Positions 6,088 through 13,789 of a DNA stretch of 17,825 bases are shown here, piece by piece. The DNA lies in the NCBI GenBank assembly GCA_910578655.1, contig CAJTQE010000031.1:1-17825 (forward strand). The letters run 5' to 3'. The position numbers and the translations under genes are program-made. Position 1 is the first letter of the stretch. Each line of letters starts with the position of its first letter. This DNA comes from an uncultured Christensenella sp. GTDB lineage: Bacteria; Bacillota; Clostridia; Christensenellales; Borkfalkiaceae. The notes below the pieces were generated by a model. It was not told the DNA's origin. It saw nothing but the letters and a program-made list of their open reading frames with translations, and searched no databases.

Positions 6088-6454
6088 TGTCTGATATTTT
6101 GTGCACCAATTCGCCCGTCTTTTCTATGAGCGTATCAATGGCGCCTTCCTCCATTTTAAGAAGCCTGCATCCCTTGCCGTCATCGACCAAAAATCCTTTT
6201 GGTTTAACTGTAATTACCGTGCCGTTGCCTCCGGCAAGCTTAAATCCGTCCGATTCTTTAAAAGTTTTAATATCGCCATATTCACCGCCGCCACTCAAGT
6301 TGACAACGGTTACCGACGAAAGCGGAATTACTTCTGCGCCGCTTACTGTTATTATAGATTTTCCTATAACCGTATTTGCATCCGCGACCTTATCAATTGA
6401 TACTGTGGGTTGACTGAAATCTTTTTCTTTGTCTCTTTTAATTTTTGTGTTCAT
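6080..6454 (-). CDS. gerW: Sporulation protein GerW/YtfJ
   Basis: The 124-residue protein matches the GerW (YtfJ) family: an early VIGKSIITVSGAEVIPLSSVTVV strand pair, a glycine-rich NLSGGGEYG, then LAGGNGTVITVKPKGFLV. In Bacillus, GerW is a forespore protein needed for normal germination with L-alanine. It has no signal peptide. The gene overlaps the preceding DUF2953 gene by 17 bp and the following carboxypeptidase gene by 8 bp, so all are cotranscribed. The order DUF2953 gene then gerW is the same as ytfI-ytfJ. Confidence 0.88.
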   Translation of the reverse strand: MNTKIKRDKEKDFSQPTVSIDKVADANTVIGKSIITVSGAEVIPLSSVTVVNLSGGGEYGDIKTFKESDGFKLAGGNGTVITVKPKGFLVDDGKGCRLLKMEEGAIDTLIEKTGELVHKISDNA

Positions 6455-6965
6455 TTAATTTCTCCATTAAAATTGCTATAATAATCTTAATAATTACAAA
6501 TAAATTAATTACCGTTACTGCTTTGGCGTAGTATCTGATTGCTGAATGTTCTTCGTTCATAACTAAATAATTGCGGAGCTTGACGCTGTTTCCGTTAAGC
6601 TTTAAAAAGTTATAGATTGCCGTCGTAAATCCGTATTGCGCAATTGCTGCATAAGCGTTTTTTTGTTCCATTATTCCGAAATCAGTTAATTGAATAATTT
6701 TTTGTATACAAAGTTTATTAAAAATTTTATAAAAATTGAATTTTATAGTTTCAAGGCTTACATTTTTACTTTTGCCGTTGACCTGCATTTCGTTAATTTT
6801 GTCTTTAACCGTATTAATATTATAAATTCTTATATATCTGAATATAGTTACGTTGATGCTTGCGTATTTTTGTTCTGTGTTTATATATATATAATTAAAT
6901 ACATGTATCGGAAAAATTGTTATTAGAAATCCAACCGCCGTTATATAAATAAACACTTCGCTCAC
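6438..6965 (-). CDS. DUF2953 (YtfI-like) protein
   Basis: The 175-residue protein has an N-terminal membrane segment (about 4-25), a basic-polar middle, and a C-terminal hydrophobic segment (VINLFVIIKIIIAILM). Its position between scpB and gerW, the DFGIMEQKNAYAAIAQYGFTT-type middle region and the membrane anchor fit a divergent DUF2953 member. The function is unknown; a forespore role is inferred from gerW. I place the start at GTG 6965, because the frame farther upstream (TTG 7007) runs into the scpB terminator and because a sporulation-type promoter ends five bases before the GTG. A GTG at 6956 is also possible. A/T content is higher than in its neighbours. Confidence 0.65.
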   Translation of the reverse strand: MSEVFIYITAVGFLITIFPIHVFNYIYINTEQKYASINVTIFRYIRIYNINTVKDKINEMQVNGKSKNVSLETIKFNFYKIFNKLCIQKIIQLTDFGIMEQKNAYAAIAQYGFTTAIYNFLKLNGNSVKLRNYLVMNEEHSAIRYYAKAVTVINLFVIIKIIIAILMEKLNEHKN

Positions 6966-6970
6966 GCTAT

Positions 6971-7000
6971 TATTATTTGTAAAGCTTGGTAAATTATACA
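6971..7000 (-). promoter_or_regulatory. Candidate forespore (sigma-G-like) promoter of the DUF2953-gerW unit
   Basis: On the minus strand TGTATA (plus 6995-7000) fits the sigma-F/sigma-G -35, and AATAATA (6971-6977) fits the sigma-G -10 CATNHTA at six of seven positions after 17 bases. The same DNA contains TATAAT (6993-6998), so an ordinary sigma-A -10 is the alternative, although no -35 matches it. Confidence 0.45.
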
Positions 7001-7028
7001 AAAACAAAAGAGTGCCGTCGCACTCTTT
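7000..7028 (-). terminator. Terminator of the lysA-scpB operon
   Basis: A perfect 9-bp stem (AAAGAGTGC 7007-7015 with GCACTCTTT 7020-7028) is followed on the minus strand by TGTTTTTG. It separates scpB from the sporulation unit. Its T-tract merges with the next promoter. Confidence 0.8.
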
Positions 7029-7033
7029 GAAAT

Positions 7034-7726
7034 TTATTCTATTTTAATAACGTCGTCGTCTTCGGTAATAAAATCCGGGATTTCATATCCGTCGCCGTCC
7101 GTTTCATCTTTTTGCGGTTGTTCTTTATCTACCGTTTCGGTATATTCATCTTTATGATACAGGTAGTTGCCGTCCTCTTCATCCTGCGATAACAACGAAC
7201 TGTTAAGTTCCGCTATCTGTGCCATTAGTTCGTCATAATCCGGCAACTCATCAATTGAATTCAGCTTAAATCTCTTTAAAAAGTTATCCGTAGTGGCGTA
7301 TAATATCGGCTTTCCAACGGCGTCTTTTCTACCGCAGGGAACAATCATTTCAAGCTCTAATAATGTATGTATCGCATAATCACAACTGACCTGCCTTATC
7401 TCTTCAAGTTCCGGTTTAGTTATAGGCTGCTTGTATGCTATTAATGCGGCACACTCCAAAATAGTTTTTGTGAATTCTTTTTCCTTTATCGGCGTTATTA
7501 CATCGGAAACTTCGTTTTTATATTTAGGATTTGTAGCAAATTGCAATTTTCCGTTAAAGGTTAAAAGGTGTATTCCGCTATCTTCACTGTATTTTTCTTT
7601 AAGTTCGCCAATGCTCGCATTGACTGATTTCAAACTGCAATCAAGTTTTTCAACAATAAATTTTACGGGAACAGCTTCACCCGATGCAAATACTATCGCC
7701 TCAATTATATTCGTCAAATTCTCCAC
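7034..7726 (-). CDS. scpB: Segregation and condensation protein B
   Basis: ScpB is the kite subunit of the SMC-ScpA-ScpB condensin, which compacts and helps separate newly replicated chromosomes. The 230-residue protein shows two winged-helix domains: about 1-75 (IVFASGEAVPVKFIVEKL) and about 85-160 (CAALIAYKQPITKPELEEIR, then GRKDAVGKPILYATT). The acidic C-terminal tail (about 180-230) is low in complexity. It starts with GTG behind AAGGA and overlaps the end of scpA by 26 bp, so translation is probably coupled. Confidence 0.93.
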   Translation of the reverse strand: MENLTNIIEAIVFASGEAVPVKFIVEKLDCSLKSVNASIGELKEKYSEDSGIHLLTFNGKLQFATNPKYKNEVSDVITPIKEKEFTKTILECAALIAYKQPITKPELEEIRQVSCDYAIHTLLELEMIVPCGRKDAVGKPILYATTDNFLKRFKLNSIDELPDYDELMAQIAELNSSLLSQDEEDGNYLYHKDEYTETVDKEQPQKDETDGDGYEIPDFITEDDDVIKIE

Positions 7727-8516
7727 TTGTTACTTCCTTTATATCCCAATCGGGATTGAGTTTTATATTAATTGTTCCGAATGAACATTCCTGCTCAACC
7801 ATTATAAACTGATGTTTAAGCATTTCTAAAAGCGCCTGAAAAGTAGTTATAATTTCGTTTCTTGAAAAAGTAGTAAACAGACTGTCAAACTGTATTTCTT
7901 TACTTTCTATCAGTCTGTCCCTGATAAGCAAAACCTTCTCTTCAACGGTATGAACGTCTTTGGGGATTTCTTTTATATTTTCTTTTTCGCGCTGCAAACT
8001 TTCGTTGCGAAGCATTAAATTTGCAAACGCTTCTAATAATGCATTGATATTAAAATCTTTGTAAACTATTTTGACTTTGCTGAAATCGTCTTCGGGTTCC
8101 TTGAAATAGTATCCTATCGTTTCAAGGTCTTTGAGTTTGGGGGTTTCGCCTTTTATAAGTTCGTATTCTCTCTGTTTTAGCTGCTCGATTAATGCTTGCT
8201 GCTCTTCATCGGCTCCGCCCATTTCTTCACCTGCTACTTCTACGACAGGAACCAAACTCTTCGACTTAATATAAATAATCTGTGCGGCAAGCGCAAGATA
8301 TTCGCTTTCTTTGTCGACGTCACGGCTTGGCTGAGTTTTCATAAACTCAATATAATTTAAAAACTGCTCAGTCACCTTTGATACGAAAACATCTTCAATT
8401 CGTATTTTTGCAACATTAATAAGGTGCAACAATAAATCAAGCGGTCCCTCGAAGTCATCGAGAACGGTGTTGTAATCGACTACCGATTCAAAATTGTCGT
8501 AATATTTCTCTTCCAT
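7701..8516 (-). CDS. scpA: Segregation and condensation protein A
   Basis: ScpA is the kleisin that bridges the SMC head and neck and binds ScpB. The 271-residue protein begins with the hallmark FEGPLDLLLHLINVAKIRIEDV (about 18-39), followed by the SEYLALAAQIIYIKSKSLVP helix pair, and ends with the winged-helix segment ITTFQALLEMLKHQFIMVEQ that contacts the SMC head. Length is close to the usual 240-260. It lies 27 bases after the protease gene and overlaps scpB. Confidence 0.93.
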   Translation of the reverse strand: MEEKYYDNFESVVDYNTVLDDFEGPLDLLLHLINVAKIRIEDVFVSKVTEQFLNYIEFMKTQPSRDVDKESEYLALAAQIIYIKSKSLVPVVEVAGEEMGGADEEQQALIEQLKQREYELIKGETPKLKDLETIGYYFKEPEDDFSKVKIVYKDFNINALLEAFANLMLRNESLQREKENIKEIPKDVHTVEEKVLLIRDRLIESKEIQFDSLFTTFSRNEIITTFQALLEMLKHQFIMVEQECSFGTINIKLNPDWDIKEVTSGEFDEYN

Positions 8517-8543
8517 AAATTAATTCCAAAGTTCATTTTATCT

Positions 8544-9272
8544 TTAAATAGGCCAAACAATAGGTATTTGAAAAATAGCTTCCCACATTGCGATTATGGG
8601 AAATCCTAAAATATTCATTGAAAACCAATGCGGATACCACAAAAGATTAAAATATTTAAAATAGTCAAGGTCAGTATACTGTACTATCTTTGTGCAGACA
8701 AAACTTTCGACTACAAGAGCAATCAAAATATATAGACCGTAATTTTTCAAAAATCTTCTGACAGGATTTATTTCTCTCGTAAATGATTCCACTATTCTGA
8801 ACCCGTCCAACGGGTTAAAAGGTAAAAGATTAAAAACGACAATTGTCAGGCTGAACGAAAAAATATAAAAGAATATTGTACCTATAATATTAATTGCAGT
8901 TAATGCCGCTTCTGTTTCGGCAATAGGACCCAGCACTGTGGCAAATAGAAGATATAAAGGAAATGCAATAAATGCAATTATATAATTTGCCGAAACGCCT
9001 GCAATTGCCGTTGTGAACAGACCAACTCTGTAATTTTTAAAATTATAAGGATAAATCGGAACAGGTTTTGCCCAACCAAATCCGGTAAATATACACATTA
9101 TCCAACCTATAGGATCCAAATGTTTTATCGGGTTTAAAGTCAATCTGCCGTACATTTTAGGTGTCGCGTCGCCGTTTTTATATGCAACGAAAGCGTGCGC
9201 AAATCCGTGCGGAATAAGTACGAAAAATATAGCAATTACCGATGCAAAAAATTTAATTAATTCTGTTTCCAT
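8544..9272 (-). CDS. Site-2 protease (M50) homologue with altered active site
   Basis: The 242-residue membrane protein has about five or six hydrophobic helices and matches the short M50 proteins that precede scpA in Firmicutes. Family members are intramembrane zinc proteases with HExxH plus a distal aspartate. Here the first motif is His22-Gly-Phe-Ala-His26, with glycine (codon GGA at 9204-9206) in place of the catalytic glutamate. The rest of the signature is intact: AYKNGDATPKMYGRLTLNP, and NPLDG with Asp156 as third ligand. If the sequence is right, it should bind zinc but not cleave peptides. The gene overlaps the end of lysA by 16 bp. Confidence 0.85.
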   Translation of the reverse strand: METELIKFFASVIAIFFVLIPHGFAHAFVAYKNGDATPKMYGRLTLNPIKHLDPIGWIMCIFTGFGWAKPVPIYPYNFKNYRVGLFTTAIAGVSANYIIAFIAFPLYLLFATVLGPIAETEAALTAINIIGTIFFYIFSFSLTIVVFNLLPFNPLDGFRIVESFTREINPVRRFLKNYGLYILIALVVESFVCTKIVQYTDLDYFKYFNLLWYPHWFSMNILGFPIIAMWEAIFQIPIVWPI

Positions 9273-10594
9273 TTCAACCTTTCAGGTACCGCATCGTTTC
9301 TTACGATATCTTCGTAAGATTGCGGTTTTACTATGTACTCCGCTGTGCCGTTACCGACTAATACTACCGGAGGAATAAAATTCCTGTTATAGTTGCTTGC
9401 CATTGAATAATGATACGCACCGGTTGAAAATACAGCAATAATATCGCCGCTTTTTGCTAAAGGCAAAGCAACGTCAGCAGCAATAATATCGCCGCTTTCA
9501 CAGCATTTGCCTGCTATTGTAACTTTTTCGGTACATGGTTCGTTCGCCCTGTTTGCTAAAATTGCAGTATACTTCGACTGATATAACGCATAACGCGGAC
9601 TCTCAAACATTCCTCCGTCAACGGCTACGTACTTTTTTATACCTTCAATATCTTTTATTGCCCCTACGGTATATAAAGTAATACCGGCTTCGCCGACAAT
9701 TGACCTGCCTGGTTCAATAAGTAAATATGGCTTTTTAAGATGCAATTTTTCGGTTTTATTGTTTATTACGTCAATTATGCTTCTCAAATATTCACGATAA
9801 TCATCAAAACTTAATTTACTGTCTTCATCGGTATACCAAATTCCGAATCCGCCCCCCATATTCAACGTATTGGTTTCAAAACCGTATTTAGTTTTTAAAT
9901 CTGCAATAAAAGCAATCATTTTTTCGGTTGCAAGCACGAAAGGCTCTTTTTCAAATATTTGTGAACCGATATGGCAATGAAAACCTTTCAAATTCAGGTT
10001 GCGTTTATTCATTAAATGCAAGACCATTTTTTCTGCTGTGCCGTCGTGAATTGAAAATCCGAACTTACTGTCTGTTCTTGCGGTTTGCACAAAAGCGTGA
10101 GTATGTGCTTCAATTCCGGGATTAACGCGTATTAATACATCTTGCTTTATACCACGACTGCTTGCAAGTTGGTCTAAAAGGTCGACTTCTGAGTGAGAAT
10201 CAACCACAATAATGCCGACCCCGTTATCGAGGGCAAGTTCAAGTTCATGCTTAAGTTTGTTATTTCCGTGCAAACATATTTTTGACGGGTTGAAACCTGC
10301 ATTGATAGCGGTATAAAGTTCACCGCCGGAAACAGCGTCAATGCCTATATTTTCTTGCTGTGCTATTCTATAAATCGCTTTGCAAGAAAATGCCTTTGAG
10401 GCATACAGCACTAAACCGTTTCCGCCATAGTACTCATTAATCGTATCTTTGTATAAACGCATCATATTTCGTATATGCTGTTCATCGTAAACGTATACGG
10501 GGGTACTGAATTTTTTTGCTATTTCAACGGTATCCATACCGCCTATTTCAAGGGTCCCTTTTGCGTTAATTTTAAGCGTATCTCTTTCGTTCAT
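9257..10594 (-). CDS. lysA: Diaminopimelate decarboxylase
   Basis: LysA converts meso-diaminopimelate to L-lysine, the last step of lysine synthesis, with pyridoxal phosphate. The 445-residue protein is a complete fold-III decarboxylase: cofactor lysine Lys67 (YASKAFS), HCHIGSQ (206-212), phosphate-binding GGGFG (247-251), EPGRSIV (294-300) and the second-subunit CESGD loop (365-369). Length is typical. It starts with ATG behind GGAG and is first in the lysA-M50-scpA-scpB unit, under the promoter at 10622-10650. Confidence 0.95.
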   Translation of the reverse strand: MNERDTLKINAKGTLEIGGMDTVEIAKKFSTPVYVYDEQHIRNMMRLYKDTINEYYGGNGLVLYASKAFSCKAIYRIAQQENIGIDAVSGGELYTAINAGFNPSKICLHGNNKLKHELELALDNGVGIIVVDSHSEVDLLDQLASSRGIKQDVLIRVNPGIEAHTHAFVQTARTDSKFGFSIHDGTAEKMVLHLMNKRNLNLKGFHCHIGSQIFEKEPFVLATEKMIAFIADLKTKYGFETNTLNMGGGFGIWYTDEDSKLSFDDYREYLRSIIDVINNKTEKLHLKKPYLLIEPGRSIVGEAGITLYTVGAIKDIEGIKKYVAVDGGMFESPRYALYQSKYTAILANRANEPCTEKVTIAGKCCESGDIIAADVALPLAKSGDIIAVFSTGAYHYSMASNYNRNFIPPVVLVGNGTAEYIVKPQSYEDIVRNDAVPERLKWKQN

Positions 10595-10621
10595 ATCCGG
10601 CTCCGTTAAACGTATAAAGTT

Positions 10622-10650
10622 ATTCTATCAAAAACAGATAAAATAGTCAA
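10622..10650 (-). promoter_or_regulatory. Sigma-A promoter of the lysA operon
   Basis: On the minus strand TTGACT (plus 10645-10650), a 17-base spacer and TAGAAT (10622-10627). The leader of about 20 bases carries the ribosome binding site GGAG. No L-box riboswitch fits in this space. Confidence 0.75.
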
Positions 10651-10656
10651 ATAAAT

Positions 10657-10683
10657 TTCGGCATCCGCGTAACGGATGCCGAA
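10657..10683 (-). terminator. Terminator of the spoIVB-dacF region
   Basis: TTCGGCATCCG (10657-10667) pairs perfectly with CGGATGCCGAA (10673-10683). On the minus strand it is followed by ATTTATTTG, a modest T-rich tail that leads straight into the lysA -35. It lies 15 bases after the dacF stop. Confidence 0.75.
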
Positions 10684-10698
10684 CTCATATTATAATAG

Positions 10699-11853
10699 TT
10701 AAATTGCCCAATTGCCTGAAATATTTTGGAAATTATCGCCAAATCCTGCTTTTTTAACGTCTTCGGCTGATACGGCGTTAACCGTTTCATATAACACGCC
10801 GTCCTTATATATTTCGATCGTGCCTACATTTTGTCCTTTGATTATGGGAGCTTTGACGGGGAGTGAAATAACATTGTAAGAAATTTCAGGCTCTTTGTCT
10901 TTTTGAGTAAAAATGTAACAATCTTTTTCGGGATAAACGGCAAAACTATGTTTTTTACCGCCCGATACGGAAAATTCATCAGTTAAAACTATATCTTTAT
11001 CAAGAATTGTCTTATTTTTATAGTTTGCGAAACCGTAATTGAACATATTCATCGTTGAATCAAATCTATTGTCGCTGGTATCCGCGCCCAAAACAGCCGA
11101 AATTAATCGCATGTTATCCTTTTTTGCGGTTGCCGTAAAGCAAAAACCCGCCTCATTGGTAAAACCCGTTTTACCACCGTCACACAGTTTATACTTTTTT
11201 AAAAGTTTATTCGTGTTAGTCATAGAGGTGATTCTATTGTCTGGATGAACAAAATCTTCAAGCCAAACCTTGCTGTAATTAAAATAATTTTCGTAATGAA
11301 GTAAGTTATTGAACATAACCGCAACATCTTTTGCACACGAATATTGCGTTGGCTTAGGAAGTCCCGTACAGTTAGCAAATAATGTATCGTTACAGCCAAG
11401 TTCTGCGGCCTTTTTGTTCATTGCGTCGACAAAGTTTTCCTCACTTCCGGCAATAGCTTCCGAAAGAGCGACGCAACTATCGTTTGCCGAACACACTACT
11501 ATACTTTTAATAAGTTGGTCAACGGAATATTTGCATCCGCTTGCAAGAAATACTTGCGAACCTCCCATTCCTGAAGCATTATCACTTACCATAACAGTAT
11601 CGTCAAGTGTAATTTTACCGCTATCTACGGCGTCCATAACCAATGTAAGCGTCATAACTTTACACATACTTGCAATAGGCAAACGTTCAAGTTCATTTTG
11701 CTTGTAGATACATTCACCGGAATGGCTATCCATTAAATACGCTGATTTACACCCAGCGGTCATTATTTGTTTAGAATCTAATTCAAACCCTGTGGTTGCC
11801 GCACTGCATCCAACTAAGCCTGCGGCGCATAATAAGGAAATAATCTTTTTCAT
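10699..11853 (-). CDS. dacF: D-Ala-D-Ala carboxypeptidase DacF, predicted lipoprotein
   Basis: It belongs to the penicillin-binding D,D-carboxypeptidases and should act on peptidoglycan. Motifs, counted from the ATG at 11868, are Ser67-Met-Cys-Lys70, Ser127-Ala-Asn129 and Lys233-Thr-Gly235, followed by a C-terminal beta domain (about 280-380). The N-terminus MKKIISLLCAAGLVGC is a lipoprotein signal with lipobox LVGC, so the protein should be lipid-anchored. I prefer the ATG at 11853 because the signal begins there; ATG 11868 adds five residues. Neither has a clear ribosome binding site. In Bacillus, dacF is a forespore gene, and the neighbours spoIVB and a SpoIIM-like gene agree with that. 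Confidence 0.85.
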   Translation of the reverse strand: MKKIISLLCAAGLVGCSAATTGFELDSKQIMTAGCKSAYLMDSHSGECIYKQNELERLPIASMCKVMTLTLVMDAVDSGKITLDDTVMVSDNASGMGGSQVFLASGCKYSVDQLIKSIVVCSANDSCVALSEAIAGSEENFVDAMNKKAAELGCNDTLFANCTGLPKPTQYSCAKDVAVMFNNLLHYENYFNYSKVWLEDFVHPDNRITSMTNTNKLLKKYKLCDGGKTGFTNEAGFCFTATAKKDNMRLISAVLGADTSDNRFDSTMNMFNYGFANYKNKTILDKDIVLTDEFSVSGGKKHSFAVYPEKDCYIFTQKDKEPEISYNVISLPVKAPIIKGQNVGTIEIYKDGVLYETVNAVSAEDVKKAGFGDNFQNISGNWAI

Positions 11854-11881
11854 AACATTAGTATGCAATTTTAAGACAAAA

Positions 11882-12424
11882 TTATACTATTACGATAATC
11901 ACCCTGAATAAAACGTTAACCAAAATTAACAGTATAACAGTATTAATAAGCGCACAAATCCCGGGCACAAAAAAGACATACTTTTTATTAATTATTCTGC
12001 AAGTATCCGCAATCAAACAGCAAAATACAACTGAAAGTAACGATGCGGGAATGAATACAATTATTGCAACAGTCACTCCTCCCAATGAATTCAGGCTGAA
12101 TAATATTGCGCAGTATATAGAAAAATATATTCCTCTTAAAAACAGCACAAAAAAAGTCAGGTATTTTAATTTTGTAAAATACGCTATTATAAAAAATAAG
12201 TACAGATAAAATAATTCACTAAGCAAATGAGGAAAAATTAATTTACCGTTACTGAAATTAAATATAAAGAAAATATAATCGTTTGCAAAATCAACAAAGT
12301 AAATGTTAATATTTGATATTTTATATAGTACTATGCCACATATAATCGCGCAAATTATCGTCACTATTGCGCCAATTATATACTTTTTATCACAAGAAAA
12401 CTCTTTAATAGACAAATTCCTCAT
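11882..12424 (-). CDS. Polytopic membrane protein, possible SpoIIM
   Basis: The 180-residue protein is strongly hydrophobic with about five predicted membrane helices (roughly 16-36, 60-80, 86-108, 112-142, 150-178) and few charges. The middle (FVLFLRGIYFSIYCAILFSL...VFIPASLLSVVF) recalls the SpoIIM/DUF95 fold, and SpoIIM genes lie near dacF in Firmicutes. SpoIIM works with SpoIID and SpoIIP in engulfment. The similarity is weak and the protein is shorter than SpoIIM (about 200-215), so the name is an inference. I chose the ATG at 12424; there is no ribosome binding site and the start lies inside a hairpin. Confidence 0.6.
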   Translation of the reverse strand: MRNLSIKEFSCDKKYIIGAIVTIICAIICGIVLYKISNINIYFVDFANDYIFFIFNFSNGKLIFPHLLSELFYLYLFFIIAYFTKLKYLTFFVLFLRGIYFSIYCAILFSLNSLGGVTVAIIVFIPASLLSVVFCCLIADTCRIINKKYVFFVPGICALINTVILLILVNVLFRVIIVIV

Positions 12425-12443
12425 ATACAATTATATGAGGAAT
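12416..12443 (-). promoter_or_regulatory. Hairpin covering the start codon of the SpoIIM-like gene
   Basis: A perfect 12-bp inverted repeat (12416-12427 with 12432-12443, CAAT loop) spans the end of the spoIVB spacer and the ATG at 12424. In mRNA read through from spoIVB the start codon would be paired. It has a weak T tail and is a poor terminator. TATAAT within it (plus 12430-12435) ends five bases before the ATG, so a separate short transcript could escape the hairpin. Confidence 0.5.
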
Positions 12444-12449
12444 CGTCTG

Positions 12450-13457
12450 TTAATATGAACACAACATTTTATCAATAGAAATACCGTATCCCCTCGTCGG
12501 GTCGTTTACGAATACGTGGGTTACTGCGCCTATCAGCTTTCCATTCTGCACAATCGGACTTCCGCTCATTCCCTGAACGATACCACCGGCAGCGGAGAGC
12601 AACGCCTTATCGTCAATTTTAATGACAAAGTTTCGGTTATCTTTATTATCTTTGTCCGTTTTAACAATTGATATATCGTAGCGTTTTACATCATTTCCGC
12701 GCAATGTGGTGTAAATGCAAGCTTTACCTATGGTAACATCGTCTACACTACCCTTTTCGATTTTTACAAGTTTGGAAACATCGTATTTGCTGTCAAGGTC
12801 GCCGTAAATACCGCACGCACAATTTAACTTTGCTTTTCCCAAGACAACATTATTTTCAAAAGCTCCACCGGGAGTTCCCTTTACGCCCTTTTTAACGTCA
12901 TAAATCAAACAATTATAAACCGTACCGCCGTTAATTTCAATTAAATTATTTCTTAAATCCGCCACGGGATGCCCCAATGAAGCAAACTTATTGTTTAATT
13001 TATCGATATACGTTACAGTTCCGATACCACTTATAGTATCTTTAACTAAAATTCCAAGCCTTTTGTTTCCGCTTGCCAAATCTTTTGCCGGCTCAATATT
13101 TAAAGTTATGTTTTCTCCGCCGCGATTAACAGTGATATTGAATTCCTTGTAATCTTCTGAAATAATTTTATTAATATCGGCGGCACTTTCAACATTTACC
13201 CCGTTGATATCTTTGATTATATCACCGTTTCTTATGCCGCAATTACGCGCAGGAGACTCCATTCCATTTGAGGTAATAACGTCGCAAACTCCTATAACTT
13301 CAACGTTTTTTGTGCTGAGAGTAAACCCTGCAGGAAAACCGCCCAAATACAGGTAATCCGTCTTTGCGTTTGCATATATAGGGAAAAAAGAAAACGCAAA
13401 AATTATTAATGAAAATGCAATTATTAAATTTTTAATTAATTTTTTTCTGAAAAGCAT
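12450..13457 (-). CDS. spoIVB: SpoIVB peptidase (S55), sigma-K checkpoint signal
   Basis: SpoIVB is a serine protease secreted from the forespore that triggers activation of pro-sigma-K processing in the mother cell. The 335-residue protein has an N-terminal signal/anchor (about 8-30, IIAFSLIIFAFSFFPIYANA), a PDZ domain (about 60-125; CGIRNGDIIKDINGV) and the S55 peptidase domain with His163 (LGHPVAD), Asp283 and Ser298 (GMSGSP). I use the ATG at 13457; the open frame continues into the IS end, which cannot be native. There is no ribosome binding site, and a forespore-type promoter ends eight bases upstream. The usual neighbour spo0A is not here. Confidence 0.93.
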   Translation of the reverse strand: MLFRKKLIKNLIIAFSLIIFAFSFFPIYANAKTDYLYLGGFPAGFTLSTKNVEVIGVCDVITSNGMESPARNCGIRNGDIIKDINGVNVESAADINKIISEDYKEFNITVNRGGENITLNIEPAKDLASGNKRLGILVKDTISGIGTVTYIDKLNNKFASLGHPVADLRNNLIEINGGTVYNCLIYDVKKGVKGTPGGAFENNVVLGKAKLNCACGIYGDLDSKYDVSKLVKIEKGSVDDVTIGKACIYTTLRGNDVKRYDISIVKTDKDNKDNRNFVIKIDDKALLSAAGGIVQGMSGSPIVQNGKLIGAVTHVFVNDPTRGYGISIDKMLCSY

Positions 13458-13465
13458 AACAGTAG

Positions 13466-13495
13466 TATTGTGTGCAACGTTTTTGGTATTATACA
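13466..13495 (-). promoter_or_regulatory. Candidate forespore (sigma-G/sigma-F) promoter of spoIVB
   Basis: On the minus strand TGTATA (plus 13490-13495), 17 bases, CACAATA (13466-13472). The -35 fits GHATR fully and the -10 fits CATNHTA at six of seven. Bacillus spoIVB is known to be transcribed by sigma-F and sigma-G. The -10 ends eight bases before the ATG, so little or no leader is expected. Confidence 0.55.
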
Positions 13496-13513
13496 AAAAA
13501 AGACGGCAATATG

Positions 13514-13555
13514 AAATGCACCCCAAAGTTTGGACAAAACTTAGGAGGTGCATTT
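13514..13555 (+). promoter_or_regulatory. Hairpin hiding the orfA ribosome binding site
   Basis: AAATGCACC (13514-13522), which is part of the left terminal repeat, pairs perfectly with GGTGCATTT (13547-13555). The second arm covers part of the AGGAGG at 13543-13548. Only transcripts entering from outside the element would contain both arms, a known way for insertion sequences to prevent translation from read-through RNA. Confidence 0.5.
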
Positions 13556-13558
13556 TAT

Positions 13559-13789
13559 ATGGCAAAGAAAGGACAAACATTCAAAAAATACTCGCCCGAA
13601 TTCAAATTTAATGTTATACTGGATATGCGTACCAATGGATTGGGTTACCGAGAAACAGCGAAGAAATACGGATTAGTAACACAATCAATGGGTGGAGCAT
13701 TATGTACGCTACATCGCTGGGAACGCATATATCTAGCCGACGGTACACAAGTTAATGCGAAGCATGGGATTGCACGGCAAACGGCGTAA
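13559..13789 (+). pseudogene. IS3-family OrfA fragment (transposase DNA-binding part)
   Basis: A 76-codon frame starts MAKKGQTFKKYSPEFKF behind AGGAGG. It has the IS3 OrfA helix-turn-helix (YRETAKKYGLV...LHRWERIYLADG). After LADG, near 13745, OrfA homology stops and the DNA continues as OrfB in another frame, so the leucine-zipper region, the frameshift window and the OrfB N-terminus are gone. The last dozen residues (NAKHGIARQTA) are OrfB DNA read out of frame. Confidence 0.8.

Noticed and set aside
6045..6413. Plus-strand frames across gerW
   Set aside because: They are antisense to a recognised GerW family gene, rich in serine and proline typical of shadow frames, and lack start signals.
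10595..10698. Lysine riboswitch (L-box) upstream of lysA
   Set aside because: The space between the lysA promoter and its ATG is only about 30 bases, far too short for the L-box fold.
11853..11886. Sigma-G promoter for dacF (GTATA and CATACTA)
   Set aside because: Both hexamers are good, but the spacing is 21 bases instead of about 18, so I did not annotate it as a promoter.
13458..13580. N-terminal extension of SpoIVB upstream of 13457
   Set aside because: These codons run through the promoter region and into the end of the insertion sequence, so they cannot be part of the native protein.
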